This document shows, in pieces, positions 1-5,956 of a stretch of 7,123 bases of DNA. A model generated the notes under the pieces. The model saw nothing but the letters and a program-made list of their open reading frames with translations, ran no database searches and was not told where the DNA came from. This stretch comes from Deltaproteobacteria bacterium (GTDB lineage: Bacteria; Desulfobacterota; Desulfobacteria; Desulfobacterales; SURF-15): the NCBI GenBank assembly GCA_024644775.1, contig JAHEHB010000289.1, positions 1 to 7,123 on the forward strand, given 5' to 3'. The position numbers were made by a program, and so were the translations under genes. Each line of letters starts with the position of its first letter. Position 1 is the stretch's first letter.

Positions 1-1
1 C

Positions 2-145
2 AGGGGAAGAAGTTGGGCCATTCATGATGGCATTCTTGACGAGATCGATGATGATGTACTCGAGGAAGGCTGGGTCTCCCCTGTAATGTACAAAATGGTA
101 GGAAAGCTTCGAGGTATGATAACATTCCCAAATCCAGTCTATTAA
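2..145 (+). CDS. C-terminal fragment of an unrecognised protein
   Basis: One frame is open from the window edge for 47 codons to a TAA at 143-145. The residues are rich in acidic amino acids and include the stretches HDGILDEIDDDVLEEGW and VSPVMYKMVGKLRG. The other two forward frames stop early, one at about position 27 and the other at about 89. The amino-acid usage looks like real protein, but I cannot assign a family. The gene starts outside the window. No clear intrinsic terminator separates it from the histidine kinase 92 nt downstream, so read-through is possible. It could also be a chance open frame, given how short the visible part is. Confidence 0.5.
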   Translation, partial: RGRSWAIHDGILDEIDDDVLEEGWVSPVMYKMVGKLRGMITFPNPVY

Positions 146-175
146 ACAGTGATTCGGCTTTACATCAAATACCGG

Positions 176-204
176 TTGTGATTTAATAAAATTGTAAAGA
201 TAAC
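176..204 (+). promoter_or_regulatory. Possible sigma-70-type promoter for the histidine kinase
   Basis: TTGTGA (176-181) and GATAAC (199-204) are separated by 17 nt. Each hexamer matches 4 of 6 consensus bases. The site lies in the AT-rich leader between the upstream stop codon and the kinase start, and would give a leader of roughly 25-30 nt that includes the hairpin at 213-231. This is a pattern match only. Confidence 0.3.
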
Positions 205-212
205 TATATCTG

Positions 213-231
213 ATTTCTTCTGCGAAGAAAT
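213..231 (+). promoter_or_regulatory. Hairpin covering the kinase ribosome-binding region
   Basis: ATTTCTTC (213-220) and GAAGAAAT (224-231) are perfect inverted repeats around the 3-nt loop TGC, giving an 8-bp stem. The only Shine-Dalgarno-like bases before the start codon at 238, GAAGAA (224-229), lie in the 3' arm at a suitable distance of 8 nt. When folded, the stem would hide the ribosome-binding site, so it may damp translation of the kinase. There is no U-tract after it, so it is not a terminator. Confidence 0.4.
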
Positions 232-237
232 GACATA

Positions 238-2604
238 ATGATAGCTTCCTTTCGCAATTGGAGTATCCGCGCAAAACTCATCGCCGTTACCCTTTTTTTG
301 GTATTACTTCCTCTTCTCTGTGTTGCCTATCTTTCCACAAACCGCTTCAATCAGGCCCTCAGAAAGGCATCTGAGGAAGACCTGGAGCATCTTGTAAGAA
401 ATATTTATTCCATGTGTAGGATACAGCAGGGGATGGTGCAAAAGAAGGTGGCCTCCAATCTGAATGAACAAAGGGTCGCTTATTCGTTCGAAGAGGAGAT
501 CAAAGAAATCAAAGTCGCAGAGACAGGTTACGTCTACATCATCGACAGCAAAGGCACCCTGAAGATTCATCCGGCAAAGGAAGGAGAGAACATTATCGAT
601 GCCAAAGATTCGTCGGGGTTTGAGTATATCCGAGCGATGATCATGGATGCCATAAAGCTAAGGGATGGTGAGGTGGGTACCAATCGTTATCCCTGGTTAA
701 ACCCTGAATTGGGGGAAACGACACCGAGACAGAAGCTCAACAAATACGTCTATTTCAGACCATGGGATTGGATTATTGCAGCTAGCTCTTACGAGGAGGA
801 AATCTATAGACCCCTAAACGAGACCGAACGATTCATCTTTATCATGGTACTTGTGAGTATCCTTGTTGTTCTGGTTCTGGTTATCACATTTTCAAAAGTC
901 CTGACGCGGCCGATTCGAGAACTTACCGATGTTACCGTCAAAATGGCGCAAGGAGACCTCTCCCAAAGAATTAGGGTTCACAGTCGTGACGAGATCGGAC
1001 TTCTGGGACTATTCTTTAACCGGATGATCGGCCAGATTCAAGATTACACGTCAAATTTAGAGAAGAAGGTGGATGCCAGGACCCGGGAACTTAAGGAGTC
1101 GAGAGAGAAATACCGCGATCTCTCTCAATTCCTGAACAGCATCTTAGATAGCGCCACGGCTTTTGCCATCATGGCACTCGACTTTTATGGAATGATTATT
1201 GAATTCAATAGGGGGGCTGAAAAGCTTTTTGGTTGGAAAAAGGAGGAGGTACTCAATAAAGAGAATATTGGCATCACCATTCCCCCTGAAGACCGGGATA
1301 GAGGTATTCAAAAAGAGATGTCAAAACGGACAAGGATCGAAGGGGTTTGCGAACAGGAGATGGATCGGGTGAGGAAAAACGGTGACCGTTTCCCTGCCCA
1401 CAGCACGGTTACCGCCATTATGGAGCCTGCCGGACGTGTGACGGGATTCGTGGAAATTGTGCGTGACATCACAGTAAGGAAAACACTGGAAAGAGAGCTG
1501 CGAGAAACAAAAGAATTTCTTGAAAACATCATGGAGAGTTCCATTGACGGTATTGTGACCACTGACCTTAAGGGGAAAATAACATACATGAATAGGGCCA
1601 TGGAGGAAATAGTCGAACATGGAAGAGAGGAGGTGCAGGGCACCCACATTTCGCGTTTTTATGTTAGAGGCATCCAGGAAGCCAGAGATATTATGGCACT
1701 TCTGCAAGCTGATGAAAGGGCCAAAAATTACGAGATGGAAGTAAAGGGAAAAAACGGTGAAGTCCTTACCATTTCAAACTCAATTTTTCTCCTTCGGGAT
1801 GAAACAGACCAGGTCATCGGCACTGCGGGAATCTTCAAAGACATTACCGAACATAAACGCTTGGAAGCAGAGCTCAAGGCAGCCCAGGCCAATCTTGTCG
1901 AGGCATCAAAGATGAGAGCCCTTGGAGAACTGGTTGCCGGAGTGGCCCACGAATTGAACAATCCCCTCATGGCTTCGGAAACGATCCTTTATGTCATCTT
2001 TAAGAATCTCCATGAAGATTGTCCGAATAGACAGCGTTTGGAACTTATCCGTCAGTGTAACAGTCGAATCGAAAAGATTGTCGATCACCTCAGGGAGTTT
2101 TCCAGGCAGACGAAACCCGAATTTCAGAAACTTGATATTAATCAACCCGTAGAGAACGCCCTTTTGATCACGGGCCAACAGCTTCTCAACCACAACATCT
2201 CCATTGTGCGGAATTTGACCGATGGCCTGCCGAAGGTTATGGGAGATACGAACCAGCTCGAACAGGTCTTCCTCAATCTGATCTCCAATGCCAGGGATGC
2301 AATGGAAGAGGTTCCCGGAAAAAGGGAGTTGACCATTTCCTCATACCTTATCGACAACGAAGCATCCCCATTCGTGCTGGTGTCCATTCAGGACACAGGT
2401 GTAGGGATACCTGAAGAAATCCTGGACAAGGTCTTTGACCCCTTCTTCACCACCAAATCGATGGGAAGGGGTACCGGATTGGGCCTTTCCCTTTGCTTCA
2501 GTATTGTAGAAATGCACAGGGGGAGGCTTGAAATCAACAGCCAACCTGGTGAAGGAACTGAGATCAAAGTCATCCTTCCAGTCAAAGAATCGGAAAAGGG
2601 GTAA
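238..2604 (+). CDS. Membrane sensor histidine kinase (Cache-HAMP-PAS-PAS-HisKA-HATPase)
   Basis: This 788-residue protein is a complete hybrid-free sensor kinase of the inner membrane. The domains in order are: TM1 at about 13-33; an extracytoplasmic single-Cache (sCache_2-like) domain at about 34-195, with GYVYIIDSKGTLKIHP at its core; TM2 at about 199-219; HAMP at about 220-270 (TRPIRELT, DEIGLL); a short coiled coil at about 272-296; PAS1 at about 297-412; PAS2 at about 425-536; HisKA at about 555-625; and HATPase_c to the C-terminus. The phospho-acceptor is His571 in GVAHELNNPL. The N box contains Asn684, the G1 box is DTGVGIP (719-725), the F box is FDPFFTTK (733-740) and the G2 box is GRGTGLGLSL (743-752). 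All catalytic boxes look intact. Cache domains of this type commonly bind small organic acids or similar ligands, but the ligand here is unknown. The response regulator starts 4 nt after the stop codon, so the two are almost certainly co-transcribed. The ATG at 238 is preferred because TM1 follows directly; its ribosome-binding site is weak and lies within a hairpin. Confidence 0.95.
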   Translation: MIASFRNWSIRAKLIAVTLFLVLLPLLCVAYLSTNRFNQALRKASEEDLEHLVRNIYSMCRIQQGMVQKKVASNLNEQRVAYSFEEEIKEIKVAETGYVYIIDSKGTLKIHPAKEGENIIDAKDSSGFEYIRAMIMDAIKLRDGEVGTNRYPWLNPELGETTPRQKLNKYVYFRPWDWIIAASSYEEEIYRPLNETERFIFIMVLVSILVVLVLVITFSKVLTRPIRELTDVTVKMAQGDLSQRIRVHSRDEIGLLGLFFNRMIGQIQDYTSNLEKKVDARTRELKESREKYRDLSQFLNSILDSATAFAIMALDFYGMIIEFNRGAEKLFGWKKEEVLNKENIGITIPPEDRDRGIQKEMSKRTRIEGVCEQEMDRVRKNGDRFPAHSTVTAIMEPAGRVTGFVEIVRDITVRKTLERELRETKEFLENIMESSIDGIVTTDLKGKITYMNRAMEEIVEHGREEVQGTHISRFYVRGIQEARDIMALLQADERAKNYEMEVKGKNGEVLTISNSIFLLRDETDQVIGTAGIFKDITEHKRLEAELKAAQANLVEASKMRALGELVAGVAHELNNPLMASETILYVIFKNLHEDCPNRQRLELIRQCNSRIEKIVDHLREFSRQTKPEFQKLDINQPVENALLITGQQLLNHNISIVRNLTDGLPKVMGDTNQLEQVFLNLISNARDAMEEVPGKRELTISSYLIDNEASPFVLVSIQDTGVGIPEEILDKVFDPFFTTKSMGRGTGLGLSLCFSIVEMHRGRLEINSQPGEGTEIKVILPVKESEKG

Positions 2605-2608
2605 TGAA

Positions 2609-2974
2609 ATGGAAACGCGTATCCTTGTTGTAGATGATGATCAAATGGTCCTCATAGCCCTCGAAGAACTCCTTAACCCTGAGGGGTATATTGTTCATAC
2701 TGTTTTAAGCGCTAAGGAGGCCCTCGAAAGACTGGATCAAAATGGTTATGATCTTTTGTTGCTTGATATTATCATGCCTGAGATGGATGGTTTTGAACTC
2801 TGCAGGCAGATCCGAGAAAAAGAGAAATATAAGGAGACACCGATTGTATTCTTAACGGCCAAAAATCGGGAGGAAGACAGGGCTCATGGGCTTGAGGTAG
2901 GCGGCAACCTGTTTTTATCCAAACCCATATCACCCGATAAACTTCTCAAGATAATATCCGAAACGATCGGCTAA
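2609..2974 (+). CDS. Receiver-only (CheY-like) response regulator
   Basis: This 121-residue protein is a single REC domain with no DNA-binding, enzymatic or other output domain. The acidic pocket is Asp9-Asp10-Asp11 (LVVDDDQMV), the phospho-acceptor is Asp53 (LLLLDIIMPEMDGFE), the switch threonine is Thr83 (FLTAK), and the conserved lysine is Lys105 (SKPI). It should accept phosphate from the histidine kinase encoded 4 nt upstream and signal by protein contact. The frame stays open upstream to 2528, inside the kinase gene, but the start at 2609 is chosen because it has AAGGGG at 2596-2601 in front and gives the normal REC N-terminus. One oddity is that the usual GADDY segment before the conserved lysine reads GGNLF (98-102), so the surface near beta5 differs from typical receivers. 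The downstream partner cannot be identified from this window. Confidence 0.93.
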   Translation: METRILVVDDDQMVLIALEELLNPEGYIVHTVLSAKEALERLDQNGYDLLLLDIIMPEMDGFELCRQIREKEKYKETPIVFLTAKNREEDRAHGLEVGGNLFLSKPISPDKLLKIISETIG

Positions 2975-2980
2975 ATCCCG

Positions 2981-3000
2981 CTCATTGTCACATGAGTTTT
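2981..3000 (+). terminator. Weak terminator-like hairpin after the response regulator
   Basis: CTCAT (2981-2985) pairs with ATGAG (2992-2996) across a 6-nt loop and is followed directly by TTTT. It lies 7 nt after the response regulator stop codon. The stem has only 5 bp and two G-C pairs, so termination would be weak or absent. Confidence 0.25.
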
Positions 3001-3060
3001 AGGGCGTGCAGAAGTTTGTCCATTGTGCCGTTACGATTCATGAGGTGAGACCCCCCTTCA

Positions 3061-3089
3061 TTGCTCACAATTACTTTTTTTAGTATTAT
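3061..3089 (+). promoter_or_regulatory. Possible promoter for the kinase-like gene and USP1
   Basis: TTGCTC (3061-3066) and TATTAT (3084-3089) are 17 nt apart. The -10 hexamer matches 5 of 6 bases, while the -35 hexamer matches only 3. It lies in a T-rich stretch directly before the preferred start codon at 3136, and would begin a transcript at about 3096. If real, it makes the upstream TTG start at 3061 impossible for this transcript. Confidence 0.3.
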
Positions 3090-3135
3090 ACGGACATTAC
3101 TATTAGATATCAAAGATTTTTTTAGATCTTTTCAT

Positions 3136-4128
3136 ATGGAAATTTTCCCCAAAACTATAAAAGAGATGATTCATCACTGGATGCCCAGCTTCCCAGCGGA
3201 TGCCGATGTCCATATTCATACCGACACCACAAATTTTTTCAACATCGACTACAATGATGTGATTATCGTCGGTGGACGACCGTATCTCATCGGCCATAAC
3301 GCTAAGGAAGGACGCTTTGGTTTGGACGATGAGGTTAAATACTGGGTGAAAAGAGCGCGAGATTTACAGAGCGGGGAGCGAGTGATCATCAAATTGGTAT
3401 TTTATGAAAGATTCATAGCCCATGTGGGGGGGCTTGCTTTTGAGTGTTTTCGGAGCCCCAGAAAGGAAGCCCGCATTTTGGAATTGGTCAAAGGCCATCC
3501 AAATTTTATGCAGGGGCATTCAGTTGAGGATGAGCAATCCAATATCGTCCGGATTATTGACTACATATACGGGAAATCTCTTTCCACCCTAGTACAGAAT
3601 TTAGAATCCGATCATGAGACCTATTTTTTTGAGCATTTTCCCGAAATACTGGACCACTTTCTGGAGTGCGTTGAAGGGATTCGGTTTATCCACGAGTCCG
3701 GAGAAAAACACGGCGATATCCGACGAGATCATATCCTGCTGGATCGAGAAACCACTCACTGCCGGTGGATCGATTTTGACTATAATTATCGACACAGGGA
3801 AAACATATATGGATATGATCTTTTCGGACTCGGCAACGTCCTTGGGTTTTTGGTGGGAAAGGGTGATGTCACCCTCCAAAACCTGAAAAGGGAGAACCCC
3901 TCTGTCTTTGATTATATTACCGAAGCAGATCTCAATATTATTTTCGGAAACCGAGTGGTCAACTTGAAAAAGGTTTATCCGTACATTCCTGAAATCCTTA
4001 ATCGGATTCTTTTGCATTTTTCAAAAAGCGCTCAGTGGTTCTACGAGACCACTGGTCAATTTATCACAGATCTTAGGGAAGTTAGAGAGATCATCGGAGG
4101 AGGATCCAATGAGCCGCCAAATGATTAA
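3136..4128 (+). CDS. Atypical protein-kinase-like (PKL-fold) protein
   Basis: With the ATG at 3136 the product is a 330-residue soluble protein. The kinase-fold landmarks are: a beta3-type lysine, Lys86, in ERVIIKLVF; a candidate helix-C glutamate, Glu111, in RKEARILELV; a catalytic loop HGDIRRDHILLD (192-203) in place of HRDLKPENI; and a metal-binding motif IDFDY (212-216) in place of DFG. Asp194 and Asp213 are kept. The arginine of HRD is Gly193, the usual lysine is Arg196, the metal-binding asparagine position is His199, and the glycine of DFG is Asp215. I see no classical glycine-rich loop; GGRPYLIGHNAKEGRFG (46-62) may take its place. HGD and IDFD also recall the aminoglycoside phosphotransferase/choline kinase branch. 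It may phosphorylate protein or a small molecule, or only bind nucleotide. The universal stress protein gene overlaps its end by 20 nt, implying a joint role. The start is uncertain: no good ribosome-binding site precedes 3136, and the frame is open back to a TTG at 3061. Confidence 0.8.
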   Translation: MEIFPKTIKEMIHHWMPSFPADADVHIHTDTTNFFNIDYNDVIIVGGRPYLIGHNAKEGRFGLDDEVKYWVKRARDLQSGERVIIKLVFYERFIAHVGGLAFECFRSPRKEARILELVKGHPNFMQGHSVEDEQSNIVRIIDYIYGKSLSTLVQNLESDHETYFFEHFPEILDHFLECVEGIRFIHESGEKHGDIRRDHILLDRETTHCRWIDFDYNYRHRENIYGYDLFGLGNVLGFLVGKGDVTLQNLKRENPSVFDYITEADLNIIFGNRVVNLKKVYPYIPEILNRILLHFSKSAQWFYETTGQFITDLREVREIIGGGSNEPPND

Positions 4129-4570
4129 GAATATTTTAATTGCAGTGGATGAGTCCGAAAATGCCAGACGAGCCGTATTGTATGTGGCCCAACTGCTAGG
4201 GGGACTCCCTGGTTTCAAAGTGGCACTGCTGCACGTGATTCCCGAACCGGAAGAAGATTATTTTAAAACATCGGCGGAGCGAGATCGCTGGCTTGAGAAC
4301 TACCGCCAGAGGATCAAACATAAACTGGAAGAATATCGTCGGCTGCTGATCGATGCGGGATTCGATGAGAGCAGTATAGCGATGCATTCACCACTGCTTT
4401 ACTGTCCCTCTATGGCGCAGTGTATTCTCTCTGAGCGAGATAAAACCAAATACGGTACCATTGTGCTTGGCCGGCAGGGAGTGTCTCGAACCGAAGAGTT
4501 TCTTTTTGGAAGTATCTCCAATAAAATTGTTCATCACGCAAAGAACTGCACGGTGTGGGTGGTCGAATAG
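4109..4570 (+). CDS. Universal stress protein, UspA family (USP1)
   Basis: This is a single-domain cytoplasmic protein of 153 residues, the usual length for the family. The N-terminal strand IKNILIAVDESENA carries the conserved Asp14. The C-terminal ATP-binding signature G-x2-G-x9-G-S is complete: Gly121, Gly124, Gly134 and Ser135 within VLGRQGVSRTEEFLFGS. It therefore belongs to the ATP-binding USP type, which usually dimerises. The GDP segment usual in the middle of the fold is replaced by LLYCPSMAQCI (96-106). The start lies inside the end of the kinase-like gene, with a strong GGAGGAGG at 4096-4103 five nt before the ATG, so translation is probably coupled to the upstream gene while also able to initiate by itself. 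A link with the kinase-like protein, as substrate or regulator, is an inference from this arrangement. Confidence 0.93.
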   Translation: MSRQMIKNILIAVDESENARRAVLYVAQLLGGLPGFKVALLHVIPEPEEDYFKTSAERDRWLENYRQRIKHKLEEYRRLLIDAGFDESSIAMHSPLLYCPSMAQCILSERDKTKYGTIVLGRQGVSRTEEFLFGSISNKIVHHAKNCTVWVVE

Positions 4571-4582
4571 AGGGCTTTGATC

Positions 4583-4602
4583 GATATCGGCGAGGCCGAA
4601 TC
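4583..4602 (+). other. GC-rich stem-loop just after USP1
   Basis: TCGGC (4587-4591) pairs perfectly with GCCGA (4595-4599) over the loop GAG. GAT (4583-4585) and ATC (4600-4602) add three more pairs past a bulged A. It starts 12 nt after the USP1 stop codon. No U-run follows, so it could protect the 3' end of the message or act as a weak or factor-dependent terminator; this is not certain. Confidence 0.35.
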
Positions 4603-4635
4603 ACATTGTCAGACAGAGTACATAGATGTTTTTTC

Positions 4636-4667
4636 GAAATTTTGCGAAATGAGAATTCGAAAATTTC
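4636..4667. repeat. AT-rich inverted repeat upstream of the USP2 promoter
   Basis: GAAATTTT-G-CGAA (4636-4648) is the reverse complement of TTCGAAAATTTC (4656-4667) except for one extra G at 4644. That gives 12 pairs around a 7-nt spacer, ATGAGAA. No T-run follows on either strand, so it is not an intrinsic terminator. It ends about 90 nt upstream of the -24 element of the sigma-54 promoter, a normal distance for an activator-binding site. The word GAATTCGAA in its right half (4653-4661) recurs at 4708-4716. Confidence 0.5.
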
Positions 4668-4756
4668 CTAAACCTGGCTGCGTCTCAAGGAAGCTTAGAA
4701 GCGTTATGAATTCGAACTGTTTAGAAATCACATCATTTATCAACAATATATGGTGG

Positions 4757-4772
4757 TGGCACGTTCTATGCA
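4757..4772 (+). promoter_or_regulatory. Sigma-54 (RpoN) -24/-12 promoter for USP2
   Basis: The sequence TGGCAC-N5-ATGCA matches the consensus TGGCAC-N5-TTGC(A/T) at every defined base but one. The invariant GG (4758-4759) and GC (4770-4771) are exactly 10 nt apart. Transcription would start near 4783, leaving a leader of about 50 nt before the USP2 start at 4833. It lies in the only sizeable non-coding region of the cluster, where such a site would be functional. Such promoters need an AAA+ activator bound upstream; none is encoded here. Confidence 0.65.
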
Positions 4773-4832
4773 GTCGGTAATTCATAGGAAGCTGGATTGT
4801 TGCAAGATTCCTTTTAAAGGAGGAAATGGGAA

Positions 4833-5303
4833 ATGGATAAAAAAATATTAGTGGCAGTTGATGATTCTGAAAACGCTATGCGAGCAGTTGAATTTGTAGC
4901 AAATTTTTTCACGCCTGATAATAAAATTACGCTTTTTAATGTAATTCAAGACACTGCTGCCTTGTGCAAAATGAACAGTCCGACGTTAACTCCTTATTTT
5001 ATCTCTCAACAAAGATCTTTCTGTGTACTGGAAGAGAAGAAAAAGGAACTTGTTAACGAGGCACTGCAAAAAGCAGGGAAAATACTTATGGATGCTGGAT
5101 TTGAAGAGGAGAATATCACCATAAAATCCGACATTAATAATAGTGGGGTTGCGAGGGATATCATAAAAGAAGCCCGATCTGGTTATAACGCCGTTGTCCT
5201 GGGGAGGAGGGGTCTATCCGGGATTAAAGATTTTATCCTCGGGAGTGTTTCACAGAAAGTGTTTCATTCAGCAAAGGATATGTCGGTTTTAGTCGTGGAT
5301 TAG
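4833..5303 (+). CDS. Universal stress protein, UspA family (USP2)
   Basis: This 156-residue single-domain protein has the family N-terminus KKILVAVDDSENA with Asp10, and a full ATP-binding signature: Gly124, Gly127, Gly137 and Ser138 in VLGRRGLSGIKDFILGS. It resembles USP1 more than USP3. The last 35 residues share 17 identities with USP1, and both have a DAGF-containing segment before the fourth strand. The ATG at 4833 is preceded by AAAGGAGG (4816-4823), an excellent ribosome-binding site 9 nt away. An out-of-frame ATG at 4826 opens a four-codon reading frame ending at 4840. The gene is AT-rich (22 of 60 bases are G or C in 4861-4920). It is preceded by a good sigma-54 promoter, suggesting separate, activator-dependent expression from USP1. 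No function beyond stress response and nucleotide binding can be assigned. Confidence 0.93.
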   Translation: MDKKILVAVDDSENAMRAVEFVANFFTPDNKITLFNVIQDTAALCKMNSPTLTPYFISQQRSFCVLEEKKKELVNEALQKAGKILMDAGFEEENITIKSDINNSGVARDIIKEARSGYNAVVLGRRGLSGIKDFILGSVSQKVFHSAKDMSVLVVD

Positions 5304-5456
5304 TTAATAATCTTTATTACTACCTGAACCTGTCTCGAGTGTTTATGAAGGAAGCAGAGAAAATGCAACGAATCGCGCAGAGTTTTCAGATATCGGAACC
5401 GTTACCTTTTTGGCTGTATCCTGGGGAGGGCAAATACAAAAAAGGGGGGAAATGCT

Positions 5457-5909
5457 ATGGTGGAAATAAAGAAAATTCTTTTTCCTTGTGATTTGACAAA
5501 AAACTGTACGAAGATTCTGCCTCATGTGCTATCGGTCTCCGAGAAATACAATAGTAATATTTGCCTGTTCCATGTAGTAGAGGACCTTCTTAAATGGGGT
5601 GGCTTCTATGTTCCTCATCCTAACCTTAATGTGCTACAAAAAGAAGTATATAAAGAGGCTGAAACACTCATTGGTAAAGTTTGCGAAGAACATTTGCAAG
5701 GATGTCCCAACTTTCAGAGAGTGATCGTTTCAGGAGATCCGGCCACCGAAATCCTAAAAGTCATTACGTCCGAGAAAATAGACTTGGTGATCATGGGAAC
5801 ACACGGCCGCAATGGATTGGAGCACACGATCTTTGGAAGCGTAGCCGAAAATGTTGTGAAGAAATCGCCTGCTCCGGTATTGGTCATTAATCCCTATAAG
5901 CTTGATTGA
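5457..5909 (+). CDS. Universal stress protein, UspA family (USP3)
   Basis: This 150-residue single-domain protein belongs to a different USP branch from USP1 and USP2. It begins IKKILFPCDLTKNC, where Asp12 fills the conserved acidic position. It has the textbook middle motif SGDPATEIL (92-100) and the signature Gly114, Gly117, Gly127, Ser128 in IMGTHGRNGLEHTIFGS, followed by KKSPAPVLVI. ATP binding is expected from the complete motif. An AAGGGGGGA run at 5442-5450 serves as the ribosome-binding site, and an out-of-frame ATG at 5452 precedes the true start. The 153 nt between USP2 and USP3 show no convincing promoter or terminator, so the two may share the sigma-54 transcript. The spacing is nevertheless wide for a tight operon. 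Confidence 0.93.
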   Translation: MVEIKKILFPCDLTKNCTKILPHVLSVSEKYNSNICLFHVVEDLLKWGGFYVPHPNLNVLQKEVYKEAETLIGKVCEEHLQGCPNFQRVIVSGDPATEILKVITSEKIDLVIMGTHGRNGLEHTIFGSVAENVVKKSPAPVLVINPYKLD

Positions 5910-5929
5910 GTTAACCTATTAGATAAGAT
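5902..5929 (+). promoter_or_regulatory. Weak promoter candidate before the aminotransferase
   Basis: TTGATT (5902-5907) and TAAGAT (5924-5929) are 16 nt apart, each with 4 of 6 consensus matches. The -35 element overlaps the end of USP3. The aminotransferase could equally be read from the upstream transcript. Confidence 0.2.
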
Positions 5930-5956
5930 ATTGGTGTTCGGAAATGGGAAAAGAAC

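Noticed and set aside
1308..2585. Several overlapping reverse-strand open frames under the histidine kinase
   Set aside because: They are opposite a well-conserved coding frame, have no family resemblance and no ribosome-binding sites; they are codon-structure shadows.
2528..2608. N-terminal extension of the response regulator back to 2528
   Set aside because: It lies inside the conserved end of the histidine kinase gene, encodes no receiver sequence, and a good ribosome-binding site precedes the ATG at 2609.
3601..4017. 138-codon reverse-strand open frame under the kinase-like gene
   Set aside because: It is antisense to the catalytic motifs of the forward protein, and its translation resembles no family.
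4577..4780. 67-codon open frame after USP1
   Set aside because: It has no recognisable domain and an implausible composition, and overlaps the hairpin, the inverted repeat and the sigma-54 promoter, which explain the stretch better.
5305..5319. TAATAA-TCT-TTATTA inverted repeat after USP2 as a terminator
   Set aside because: The stem is made only of A-T pairs and has no T-run after it, so it would be too unstable to terminate transcription.
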